DNA of 43,400 bases. Source: Ruminococcus flavefaciens. Its GTDB lineage: Bacteria; Bacillota; Clostridia; Oscillospirales; Ruminococcaceae. The notes under the pieces were generated by a model. The model saw only the letters and a list, made by a program, of their open reading frames with translations, was not told where the DNA came from and made no database searches. The stretch lies in the NCBI GenBank assembly GCA_002373775.1, contig DFJW01000003.1, positions 1 to 43,400 of the forward strand, in the 5' to 3' direction. Each line of letters starts with the position of its first letter. The first letter of the stretch is position 1. Below are positions 17,892-25,577 of this stretch, piece by piece. Made by a program: the position numbers and the translations under genes.

Positions 17892-17967
17892 CTGGGTGTG
17901 GCGCAGTTGGTAGCGCGCTACCTTGGGGTGGTAGAGGCCGTGGGTTCAAGTCCCGTCACTCAGACCA
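17892..17967 (+). tRNA. tRNA-Pro (anticodon GGG)
   Basis: A 76-base cloverleaf. The acceptor stem CTGGGTG/CACTCAG has one G-T pair, the D stem is GCGC/GCGC, and the anticodon stem CTACC/GGTAG holds loop TTGGGGT with anticodon GGG (Pro codons CCC and CCU). The T arm has loop TTCAAGT, with two G-T pairs in its stem. Discriminator A and CCA are encoded. Confidence 0.95.
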
Positions 17968-17989
17968 GTTGCGATCAGCAATACCCCAT

Positions 17990-18020
17990 AAAAGCTGTCC
18001 ACGAAAGTGCGACAGCTTTT
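17990..18020 (+). terminator. Hairpin between tRNA-Pro and the GNAT gene
   Basis: A perfect ten-base stem (AAAAGCTGTC/GACAGCTTTT). Its own right arm ends in four T but only AATTA follows, so termination may be partial, allowing read-through into the acetyltransferase gene, which has no other visible promoter. Confidence 0.6.
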
Positions 18021-18041
18021 AATTATATCAGGAGGTGTGAA

Positions 18042-18785
18042 ATGTCCAATAAGTATCTGACAGAGCTGAAAAAACTGCTCGCTATAGAGTACAGCTGTGA
18101 CGTAACTGATTTCGGGATAGAAGAGAATGTGCTCACAACATCAGAGCTGCACGAAGGCAGACGCATGTACAGCAAAGAGAAGCCGTTTTTCAGTATGGTG
18201 ACACTGGGCAGCAATGCAGTCATAACTGCCGATGATGTCCTTGATAATTTCATGGCCAGCTTTATGCGCGAAGGACTGGGATACAAGCTGTTTGATATAC
18301 CGCAGCTCGTAAAGCTTGAACAGGCGCTTTCCGGACACGGATACACGCTCACTGAGACGCATCATATGTATCTTCCCGAGAAGCATGTTGAACTCAGGAA
18401 CAAGGCGGATATACGCTGGTATACAGATGAAGAGATACATCGTTTCTACGGTGACAGCCGTTTTCCGAATGCGATATGTCCGCAGTATGATCCGGACCGT
18501 CCTGACAGGATAGTTGTGTGTGCATGCAAGGGCAGAGAGATTCTCGGCATGGCAGGCTGCTCGGAGGACGCACCTCACTGGATGCAGATCGGCATAGACG
18601 TGCTCCCTAAGTATCGTTCCAAGGGCATAGGTTCATATCTTGTGAACCTGCTTAAAGAAAAGATAATCGAGAACGGCGACATCCCGTTTTACGGGACAGC
18701 ACTTGCCAATTATAACTCCATGAATGTAGCGCTCAACTGCGGCTTCAGCCCGGCATGGGTAGAGATCGGCGCAGTAAAGAGATGA
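18042..18785 (+). CDS. GNAT-family N-acetyltransferase
   Basis: Protein of 247 residues. The C-terminal GNAT fold includes IGIDVLPKYRSKGIGSYLV, whose R-x-x-G-x-G (RSKGIG) binds acetyl-CoA, followed by YNSMNVALNCGF. The N-terminal 100 residues are not a recognised domain and may bind the acceptor. Substrate unknown. ATG 18042 follows AGGAGG; a longer in-frame version would run back through the tRNA gene and is rejected. Transcription probably comes from the tRNA promoter. Confidence 0.85.
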   Translation: MSNKYLTELKKLLAIEYSCDVTDFGIEENVLTTSELHEGRRMYSKEKPFFSMVTLGSNAVITADDVLDNFMASFMREGLGYKLFDIPQLVKLEQALSGHGYTLTETHHMYLPEKHVELRNKADIRWYTDEEIHRFYGDSRFPNAICPQYDPDRPDRIVVCACKGREILGMAGCSEDAPHWMQIGIDVLPKYRSKGIGSYLVNLLKEKIIENGDIPFYGTALANYNSMNVALNCGFSPAWVEIGAVKR

Positions 18786-18807
18786 TAAGGTACAGAGAAT
18801 AAAAATA

Positions 18808-18834
18808 CTCCCTGAAATCTGAGATTTCCGGGAG
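18808..18834. terminator. Shared terminator of the convergent GNAT and ABC genes
   Basis: The stem CTCCC...GGGAG continues, after one mismatch, as a six-base pairing around a TGA loop. T-rich sequence lies on both flanks, read in both directions. Confidence 0.75.
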
Positions 18835-18846
18835 CATTTCTGTTTT

Positions 18847-20586
18847 TTATGAAGCAAACTGACTGTTATACAGTTCAGCGTAGAAACCGTTTGCGGCAAT
18901 GAGTTCATCATGGCTGCCCTGTTCGATGATGTTTCCGTGCTGCATAACGAGGATAGTATCCGAATTCTTTATGGTAGACAGTCGGTGAGCGATTATAAAG
19001 CTCGTTCTGCCCTCCATGAGCCTGCGGAAAGCTTTCTGTATACGCAGTTCAGTGCGCAGATCAATGGAGCTTGTAGCCTCATCAAGGATGAGCATCGGCG
19101 GATTCATAAGCATTATACGCGCGATACAGATGAGCTGCTTTTGTCCCTGTGAGAGACCGCTGTCCTCAGTTATCACCGTATCGTATCCATTAGGCAGACG
19201 CTTGATGAAGCCATGCGCATAGACAGCCTTAGCTGCTTCTATGATCTGCTCGCGTGAAGCATCAGGCACACCGTAAGCGATATTCTCAGCGACTGTACCA
19301 GTGAATATCCATGTCTCCTGCAATACCATACCGAAATTACTGCGCAGGCTGTCTCTTGTGATATCATTGATGTTCTTTCCGGATATCTCGATAGAACCGG
19401 AATTGACGTCGTAGAATCTCAGCAGCAGATTTATGATAGTAGATTTTCCGCATCCGGTCGGACCAACGATAGCAACACGTTCACCTGGACGTACATCGAG
19501 ACTGAAATCCTGTATGAGCTTCACCTTATCGGTATAGGAGAAAAACACGTCGGAGAACCTGAGACTGCCGTCGGGAGATGCGAGTATCTCTTTATCAGAA
19601 TCGTCGGGCACTTCCTCTTCATCGAGGACGTCGAACACTCTCTGAGCAGACGCCACAGCGTTCTGGAGTTCAGCAAAAACGCCCGATATTTCATTGAAAG
19701 GCTTTGTATACTGATTGGAGTAAGCGAGGAAACTTGAGAGCTTGCCCACAGACATTCTGCCTACGAAAGAAGAATGTCCTGCAACGCCGAGAGCACCGAG
19801 CAGACCGACAGCCGCATATATTAGCCCGTTCACAAATCTTGTGGTAGGATTGCTCATGGAGCTGAAAAACGTAGCTTTTGCACCTATCCTGCCATTTTCG
19901 GCATTTATCTCATCAAATCTGCGCTGAGCGCGTTCGTCGTAGCCGAAAGCTTTGACGAGTTTCTGGTTTCCTGCCATTTCTTCAGCGAAACCGACCATTT
20001 CACCGCGAAGTTTTGACTGCTGCATGTACGAATCATGGGAAGCTTTAGCGATCCTTGAAGCGGCGATGAATGAGAGGGGAGTCATTATTACGACCACAAC
20101 GGCTATCCTGACGTTGATAGTCATCATGAAGATAAGCGTGCCTATTATGGTGATGACACCGCTGAAGAACTGAGTGAATCCCTGGAGCAGACCGTCTGAC
20201 ACGATCTCGATATCGTTGATGACGCGGCTGGTGAGTTCGCCTTTTGTATGCTGGTCTATATATCTGAGCGGCACACGTTCCAGCTTATTGAAAACATCAG
20301 CTCTCAGGTCACGGACTGTGAGAAAAGCGAGTTTGTTGGTACACAGGCTCATCAGCCACTGGAACAGGGTACTTCCGGCGACCATAGCCGCAAGCAGAGC
20401 GGCTATGCGTTTCAGTCTGCTGAAATCAACGTTGCCTTTGCCTGCACAGCAGTCAACGGCGTCGCCTATGAAGACTGGAACTGCAAGTGAGAGAGAAATG
20501 CCGGCTGCTGCGAATATGAGAGTGAGTATAAAGTAAGCGATGTACGGCTTGGCATAGGAGAACAATCTTCCGAGAGTTTTACGCAT
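18847..20586 (-). CDS. ABC exporter half-transporter, consensus Walker B subunit
   Basis: Type IV (exporter-fold) half-transporter of 579 residues: six predicted membrane helices then an ATPase domain. Walker A is GPTGCGKST, the signature GLSQGQKQ (LSQGQ in place of LSGGQ), and Walker B LILDEATSSID with the catalytic Glu. ATG 20586 is chosen because AAGGAGG lies seven to ten bases before it; an ATG at 20607 would put that site in the coding region. It overlaps the preceding half-transporter gene by eight bases. With its partner it fits the heterodimeric multidrug/lipid exporters (BmrCD, LmrCD, TM287/288 type); substrate unknown. Confidence 0.92.
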   Translation of the reverse strand: MRKTLGRLFSYAKPYIAYFILTLIFAAAGISLSLAVPVFIGDAVDCCAGKGNVDFSRLKRIAALLAAMVAGSTLFQWLMSLCTNKLAFLTVRDLRADVFNKLERVPLRYIDQHTKGELTSRVINDIEIVSDGLLQGFTQFFSGVITIIGTLIFMMTINVRIAVVVVIMTPLSFIAASRIAKASHDSYMQQSKLRGEMVGFAEEMAGNQKLVKAFGYDERAQRRFDEINAENGRIGAKATFFSSMSNPTTRFVNGLIYAAVGLLGALGVAGHSSFVGRMSVGKLSSFLAYSNQYTKPFNEISGVFAELQNAVASAQRVFDVLDEEEVPDDSDKEILASPDGSLRFSDVFFSYTDKVKLIQDFSLDVRPGERVAIVGPTGCGKSTIINLLLRFYDVNSGSIEISGKNINDITRDSLRSNFGMVLQETWIFTGTVAENIAYGVPDASREQIIEAAKAVYAHGFIKRLPNGYDTVITEDSGLSQGQKQLICIARIMLMNPPMLILDEATSSIDLRTELRIQKAFRRLMEGRTSFIIAHRLSTIKNSDTILVMQHGNIIEQGSHDELIAANGFYAELYNSQFAS

Positions 20587-22309
20587 TTCTGTTCTCCTCC
20601 TTTTCATTCATCTGTGAATCATAGATCTCGCGGTAGACCTCACAGCTGCTGAGAAGCTGTGAATTAGTACCGATACCGGCAGCCTTGCCGTCATCCATGA
20701 CAATGATGAGGTCAGCGTCTTTAAGTGACGTTGTGCGCTGGGATATCATGACTACAGTAGTATCTGACAGGTCATCTCTGAGTGCCTGACGCAGTTTAAG
20801 ATCGGTGGCATAGTCGAGAGCGCTTGTGGAGTCATCAAGGATCAGGATATCCGGAGAGCCGACAATAGCCCGGGCAATAGAGAGTCTCTGCCGCTGACCG
20901 CCGGAAAAATTCCTTCCTCCCTGGGATACACGGGAGTCGAGGCAGTCCGGCATTTTTGAAACGAATTCCCATGCCTGAGCTGTTTTCAGTGCTGAGATTA
21001 TCTCAGCATCCGAGGCATTCTCTTTTCTCCACTGCATATTTTCGCGTATCGAACCTGAGAACAGCACAGCTTTCTGAGGCACAACACCGATTCTTCGGCG
21101 GAGTGACACCAGATCCAGTTCATTGACATCAGTGCCGTTAATGAGAACTTGTCCTGAAGTAGCAGGATAGAATCTTGGTATAAGACGTGCGAGAGTGGAT
21201 TTACCGCTGCCTGTACCGCCGATTATACCGAGCATCTGACCTTTATTTATGGAGAAGCTTATATTCTTTACTGAATGATCTCCTGCTGTTTCATAAGCGA
21301 ATGAAACGTCACGGAATTCGATTACCGCATCATCAGAAGGAGCACTTTCTGCATCTCCTGAGACTTCGGACGGAATGGCAAAAACTTCGCTGATACGATT
21401 AGCCGAAGCCAGAGCCTTGGTGAATATAACGATGAGATTAGCGAGAACGAGCAGAGCGAGCAGGATCTGTGTCATATAGTTTGTGAACGCCGTGAGTTCT
21501 CCCTGAGTGAGGCTCCCGCTGTCAATGCGGACACCTCCGAACCAGAGTATAGCGACTATGCCGAGGTTCATGACCATAAAAGCGACCGGGTTCAGTATAG
21601 CCGATATCTTGCCGACGGAAATGGAACTATCGGCGATATCATCCACAGCTTCCGAAAATTCCTTTATCTCTTCCTCCTGACGCGAGAAAGCCCTTATAAC
21701 ACGAGCACCTTCGAGGCTTTCACGGGTAAGTGTAGAAGCACGGTCGAGCCTCTGCTGAGTCTTTTTGTACATGGGGACTGTCCTGCGCATTATGATGAAT
21801 ATCACAGCAGATATAAGAGGAGCGACGACGAAGAATATCAGTGACAGTTTCAGATCAATGGTGACGGACATCACAGCTGCACCTATGACGAGAAACGGCG
21901 ATCTTGTAGCCAGCCTGATGAACATGTTCACACCGTTCTGAACGGTGTTCGTGTCATTAGTAAGCCGGTTCACCAGTGAAGAAGCACCGATCTTGTCAAC
22001 GCTGCTGTATGACAGAGTACTGATATGCCTGTAAAGAGCGGAACGGAGTTCCGTGCCGAATCCGTAAGCGCATCTTGCCGCGAAGAACTGACATGTGAGT
22101 GCAAAGCCAAGACCGCAGAAGCCGAGCAGCACGATGAGTCCGCTCATTTTCAGTATATAAGCGCTGTCATTTTCGGCGATGCCGTTGTCTATTATTTTAG
22201 CCATAACAACAGGCACCATAAGTTCGAAAATAGCTTCCAACAGCTTAAAGAACGGACCGAGCAGCAGTTCTTTCTTATAATTCTTCAGATATTTAAGCAG
22301 AGGTCTCAT
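20579..22309 (-). CDS. ABC exporter half-transporter, degenerate Walker B subunit
   Basis: Half-transporter of 576 residues with an N-terminal membrane domain and a C-terminal ATPase. Walker A is GGTGSGKST and the signature FSGGQRQR is canonical, but Walker B reads ILDDSTSALD, with Asp in place of the catalytic Glu. This matches the non-hydrolytic side of heterodimeric exporters, and the partner gene carries the Glu but a weaker signature. The two genes overlap, so the subunits are made together. A weak AAAGGA precedes the ATG; no clear promoter lies between it and the upstream gene. Confidence 0.92.
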   Translation of the reverse strand: MRPLLKYLKNYKKELLLGPFFKLLEAIFELMVPVVMAKIIDNGIAENDSAYILKMSGLIVLLGFCGLGFALTCQFFAARCAYGFGTELRSALYRHISTLSYSSVDKIGASSLVNRLTNDTNTVQNGVNMFIRLATRSPFLVIGAAVMSVTIDLKLSLIFFVVAPLISAVIFIIMRRTVPMYKKTQQRLDRASTLTRESLEGARVIRAFSRQEEEIKEFSEAVDDIADSSISVGKISAILNPVAFMVMNLGIVAILWFGGVRIDSGSLTQGELTAFTNYMTQILLALLVLANLIVIFTKALASANRISEVFAIPSEVSGDAESAPSDDAVIEFRDVSFAYETAGDHSVKNISFSINKGQMLGIIGGTGSGKSTLARLIPRFYPATSGQVLINGTDVNELDLVSLRRRIGVVPQKAVLFSGSIRENMQWRKENASDAEIISALKTAQAWEFVSKMPDCLDSRVSQGGRNFSGGQRQRLSIARAIVGSPDILILDDSTSALDYATDLKLRQALRDDLSDTTVVMISQRTTSLKDADLIIVMDDGKAAGIGTNSQLLSSCEVYREIYDSQMNEKEENRNA

Positions 22310-22337
22310 TTACCAAAATCCTTTATACTAAATTATC

Positions 22338-22358
22338 GGGCGGATATAGAATCCGCCC
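22338..22358. terminator. Hairpin between the UDP-sugar pyrophosphorylase and ABC genes
   Basis: Eight-base stem GGGCGGAT/ATCCGCCC with a five-base loop. No T run follows on minus, so it may only attenuate read-through from the upstream gene into the ABC pair. Confidence 0.45.
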
Positions 22359-22367
22359 TTTGTCATC

Positions 22368-23600
22368 TTATAATGTAACGCCGTTCTGAGCAAGGAGCTC
22401 TCGTGCAGTGTCAACAGAATCGACACCTGAAGCGTTTTTGACAGGCGCGAACTCTCTGCTTCTATCGACTTCGAACGCAAGACAGCTGTCCTGCATATGC
22501 ACCATATCGAGAACGAGGTTTTCGAACTTGTAGCCGTTCGGTTTATCAGGTGCGACTGAAATGCCGTTTTCGTCCATATGCGGTATTTTCTTTTCGACTA
22601 TATGGACCGGCAGCTTTCTGTCGAGGATATCGACCAGTTTATCTACACTGAACAGGTAATTGAGTATAACGCCGAACTTATACGCCAGCTCGCCGTTTTC
22701 GTTGCGCAGAGAGCGCATCTCGTCGGTCATCTCGTAGTATTCAACAATAGACGGCATACCGTCCTCAAGGCAAAGAACGCCTACACGCTCATCCGGAGTA
22801 CTTTTAGCAACGACCTTACTGCCGGACTGCATACCTGAATCAATGACAGCGCCTATGAAAAGCGGATCAGCGATACGCTGCAAAACGTTATCCACAGCGA
22901 AGATATTCAGCCATTCTATGCCTTTTCTGCGGATATCCTCCAGAAGGCCGGCACGCACGAGTGAAGAGAACCAGCCGCCGTTTCCGTTAGGAGAAAGAGA
23001 GATGCGGGATGGGCTCTCCATATACACCTTGCCGCTGTGGTCAACGGACGGCGCCATATCCTGCATGAAGAAGAAAACATGACCGCTGTCATATCCGAAG
23101 AAATCCTTCTCTTTGAAGAACCCGACAGTGTCATCGTGATTTTTTTCACTTGTCATGATATAGAGCGGTATCCACACACCTGCTTTTTTGACAACATCCA
23201 TAAGGTTGTTGATAAGGCATTCAAAAATGAAGAGTTCTCTGTTTACACCGATATTGAACATGCCCTTGGGCTTATCGAAACCGAGACGTGTGCCCTGACC
23301 GCCGGCGAGAAGGACAGCAGCAGTTTTGCCGGCTTTGATAGCATCGAGACCGACCTGTTCATACCTGTCTTTATTAGCAGCGATATCATTTATAGTTACT
23401 GCACCGAGCGGAGCGAATTCTCCGCGTGAAGCACGGATATCCTTATCTTTGCTGAGATTATCGAGCACCGAGAAGTCGGTCTGTTCGATCTGCGAAAGGA
23501 GATCGCTTTTTTCGGTATCGGAGAGTGATTCGTAGTATTTCAGGACGTGTTCCTGACCATAATTGCTGAGAATATTTTTAGCATTATCGTAAGTTATCAT
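22368..23600 (-). CDS. UDP-sugar pyrophosphorylase (UDPGP family)
   Basis: Nucleotidyltransferase of 410 residues in the eukaryote-like UDPGP family (UDP-glucose or UDP-N-acetylhexosamine pyrophosphorylase). The nucleotide-binding motif is LLAGGQGTRLGFDKPKGM. Which sugar phosphate is used cannot be read here. The frame stays open upstream as far as an ATG at 23810, but that stretch covers the promoter repeat and has no family sequence. ATG 23600 follows GGAGGAA and lies about 30 bases after the expected transcription start of the promoter at 23637-23665, so it is preferred. Confidence 0.85.
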   Translation of the reverse strand: MITYDNAKNILSNYGQEHVLKYYESLSDTEKSDLLSQIEQTDFSVLDNLSKDKDIRASRGEFAPLGAVTINDIAANKDRYEQVGLDAIKAGKTAAVLLAGGQGTRLGFDKPKGMFNIGVNRELFIFECLINNLMDVVKKAGVWIPLYIMTSEKNHDDTVGFFKEKDFFGYDSGHVFFFMQDMAPSVDHSGKVYMESPSRISLSPNGNGGWFSSLVRAGLLEDIRRKGIEWLNIFAVDNVLQRIADPLFIGAVIDSGMQSGSKVVAKSTPDERVGVLCLEDGMPSIVEYYEMTDEMRSLRNENGELAYKFGVILNYLFSVDKLVDILDRKLPVHIVEKKIPHMDENGISVAPDKPNGYKFENLVLDMVHMQDSCLAFEVDRSREFAPVKNASGVDSVDTARELLAQNGVTL

Positions 23601-23636
23601 ATATTCATATTCCTCCGTATCGGAAATTATATACCC

Positions 23637-23665
23637 ATTATAACATATAGTGAATAAAATAGCAA
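23637..23665 (-). promoter_or_regulatory. Promoter of the UDP-sugar pyrophosphorylase gene, within a repeat
   Basis: On minus: TTGCTA (23665-23660), 17 bases, TATAAT (23642-23637). The whole promoter sits inside the 54-bp repeat also present at 43327-43380. Confidence 0.7.
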
Positions 23666-23691
23666 GAGACGCGCAAAAAAACTTGACGTTC
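23638..23691 (-). repeat. 54-bp dispersed promoter-bearing repeat, copy 1
   Basis: Aligned by eye with 43327-43380 (plus strand), 48 of 54 positions match without gaps. It contains GTCAAG, a T run, GTCTCTTGCTATTTT, TTCACTAT and GTTATAA. The last two-thirds form the promoter of the downstream gene. Confidence 0.8.
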
Positions 23692-23712
23692 ATAAAAAAT
23701 GCCGCGATCAAT

Positions 23713-23733
23713 GGTGCAGCGTCACGCTGCTTA
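23713..23733 (-). repeat. 21-bp block with GCAGCGT/ACGCTGC palindrome, copy 1
   Basis: An exact 21-base match to 43378-43398 (opposite strand). Its core is two inverted seven-base arms around a single base. Here it lies 21 bases upstream of the 54-bp repeat with respect to transcription. Confidence 0.8.
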
Positions 23734-23806
23734 GAACGTATTATGGAAAAACGAATAAAACGCAGAAAACCCGGAGAACACAGGATCTTTCCACGCCGGA
23801 GATGGA

Positions 23807-24745
23807 TCATCGTGTGAAATTCTTCCCCTGATAAGAATCAAGTTCCGCGAGTTTTTTATCAATACCGCCGAGGACGGCTATTTTGTCCGCACTCCACATC
23901 GGAGCAACAAGCTTGTTTCTGTCACCGTCACCGGTGATGCGCTCTATGACAGTTTCGGGCGGCAGGAGTTCGAGCTGTTTAACGATGATACTGATATACT
24001 CATCTCTTGAAAGCAGCTGGAATTCACCTTGCAGGAATAGTTTTTCCAGCGCAGTGCCGCGTATTACATGGAGCATCTGGAGTTTCACCGCATCAGGAGC
24101 GAGCAAAGCGGTCTGACGTGCAGTTTCGAGCATCATATCCTCAGTTTCGCCGGGCAATCCGTTGATGATATGGAGACAAGTCCGGATGCCGCGTTCTTTG
24201 AGAGCGAAGTAGCCTTTGAGAAACTCCTTGTGGGTATATCCACGGTTAATGGCAGATATCGTATTTTCGTGTACAGACTGCATCCCCAGTTCCACAGTCA
24301 GTGCGGTTTTGCAGTTGAGCTCTGAGAGAAGATCAAGAACATCCGGCGGAAGGCAGTCTGCCCTTGTGCCTATGGAAATACCGCATATCCCCGGATAGGA
24401 CAGCGCCTCATAGAAAAGCTTTCTGAGAACATTTACCGGAGCATAGGTGTTGGTGTTTGCCTGAAAGTATGCGATCACCGGGACTTTTTTGCCTGTTTTT
24501 GACATGATCCGTTCCATTTCGGAGTGCAGCTGTCCGGTCACAGAAATGCCCGGATGCGTAAAATAACCGCTTCCGCCGTCACAGAATATACAGCCGCCAT
24601 AACCTTTAGTACCATCAGCGTTAGGGCATGTAAATCCGCAGTCAATGACAGCTTTGAAGACTTTCTGCCCGAAAACAGCGTAATTATGATAGTTAAGTGT
24701 ATGGTATCTCTTGTTGTCGGAAGAATATTTGAATGTTCCGCTCAT
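23807..24745 (-). CDS. Radical SAM protein, YtqA/YhcC family (TIGR01212 type)
   Basis: Protein of 312 residues. The family has a wide-spaced cluster motif: here CPNADGTKGYGGCIFC, with Cys, a ten-residue loop, then GCxxC. YFQANTNTYAP, ISIGTRADCLP and HIINGLPGETEDMM are further radical SAM blocks. The biochemical role of the family is not firmly known. It has its own promoter (24764-24792) and is upstream of the UDP-sugar gene, from which it is separated by about 200 bases holding the repeat promoter. Confidence 0.9.
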   Translation of the reverse strand: MSGTFKYSSDNKRYHTLNYHNYAVFGQKVFKAVIDCGFTCPNADGTKGYGGCIFCDGGSGYFTHPGISVTGQLHSEMERIMSKTGKKVPVIAYFQANTNTYAPVNVLRKLFYEALSYPGICGISIGTRADCLPPDVLDLLSELNCKTALTVELGMQSVHENTISAINRGYTHKEFLKGYFALKERGIRTCLHIINGLPGETEDMMLETARQTALLAPDAVKLQMLHVIRGTALEKLFLQGEFQLLSRDEYISIIVKQLELLPPETVIERITGDGDRNKLVAPMWSADKIAVLGGIDKKLAELDSYQGKNFTR

Positions 24746-24763
24746 GCTCTCACCTCTGTTGAT

Positions 24764-24792
24764 ATGTTACCATATAATGCAGCAACTGTCAA
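24764..24792 (-). promoter_or_regulatory. Promoter of the YtqA-like gene
   Basis: On minus: TTGACA (24792-24787), 17 bases, TAACAT (24769-24764). It is divergent from the promoter at 24820-24848. Confidence 0.65.
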
Positions 24793-24819
24793 ATACCGCA
24801 ATATATGGTCTGCCTGCTA

Positions 24820-24848
24820 TTGACAAATCACCGAAAAAAGTGTAAAAT
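24820..24848 (+). promoter_or_regulatory. Promoter of the shikimate-kinase-like gene
   Basis: TTGACA (24820-24825), 17 bases, TAAAAT (24843-24848). Confidence 0.75.
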
Positions 24849-24881
24849 AATAATATTAATAAGTAAGCAGGGGATACTGAT

Positions 24882-25382
24882 ATGAAAAACAATGTGATAC
24901 TTATCGGCATGCCAGGCGCAGGCAAGAGCACAGCAGGCGTTATCCTTGCAAAACTGCTTGGATACAGCTTTATGGACACCGATCTTGTGATCCAGAATAC
25001 GGAAGGCAGACTGCTGAGGCAGATAATAGCCGAAGAAGGTGTTGAAGGATTCATAGCAGCCGAAAACAGGATCGTCAGCGAGATAGAAGCTGAAAGCACT
25101 GTTATCGCTACCGGAGGCAGCGTGGTCTACGGCACAGAGGCGATGGAAAAGCTTTCATTGCTTGGAAAGATCGTTTATCTGGAACTTGGCTATGACGAAC
25201 TCAGCCGCCGTCTTGATAATATACAGCAGCGCGGAGTAGTTCTCAGAGCAGGGCAGGAACTTCGCGATATATATGCTGAAAGAATACCGCTGTATGAAAA
25301 GTACGCAGACATAACGATCGACGAGACGGGCTGCGGAGTTGAAGAGACAGTAAGTAAAATTATAGATAAACTTAACCGATGA
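24882..25382 (+). CDS. Shikimate kinase-like P-loop kinase
   Basis: P-loop kinase of 166 residues resembling shikimate kinase. Walker A is GMPGAGKST (9-17), MDTD (31-34) supplies the conserved acidic residues, GG is at 78-79, and Arg134 sits in ERIPLYEKYAD. However, the family's FRxxE shikimate-binding motif reads FIAAE (57-61), so the Arg is an Ile, and the lid has RGVVL rather than RPLL. It may be a divergent shikimate kinase or a paralogue for another small substrate. No other aro genes are nearby. It has its own promoter. Confidence 0.75.
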   Translation: MKNNVILIGMPGAGKSTAGVILAKLLGYSFMDTDLVIQNTEGRLLRQIIAEEGVEGFIAAENRIVSEIEAESTVIATGGSVVYGTEAMEKLSLLGKIVYLELGYDELSRRLDNIQQRGVVLRAGQELRDIYAERIPLYEKYADITIDETGCGVEETVSKIIDKLNR

Positions 25383-25458
25383 TTTGTAAGATATTCACAA
25401 TAATCAGCAGTGAAAAGTGATGAATTGCACAATATTAAGTTTTGCATAAAAAACTCCT

Positions 25459-25487
25459 TTGACATTATTGATATTTTGTGATATAAT
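25459..25487 (+). promoter_or_regulatory. Consensus promoter of minD
   Basis: TTGACA (25459-25464), 17 bases, TATAAT (25482-25487), an exact consensus. Confidence 0.88.
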
Positions 25488-25577
25488 ATATTTTAGGTTA
25501 ATATTATGAAAAAATAAGAGTCCGATGCCGTGCAGCAGTTTACTGTTTCGGAATACGGATGTCGGAAAGGATCAGCT

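Noticed and set aside
17868..18041. N-terminal extension of the GNAT protein
   Set aside because: This open stretch reads through tRNA-Pro and the following hairpin; the start at 18042 has AGGAGG.
20587..20607. Earlier ATG for the second ABC subunit
   Set aside because: The Shine-Dalgarno sequence would fall within the coding region; the ATG at 20586 is correctly spaced from it.
23601..23810. 70-residue extension of the UDP-sugar pyrophosphorylase, starting with ATGA overlap to the radical SAM stop
   Set aside because: The stretch covers the promoter repeat, has no family sequence, and a good ribosome site lies before 23600.
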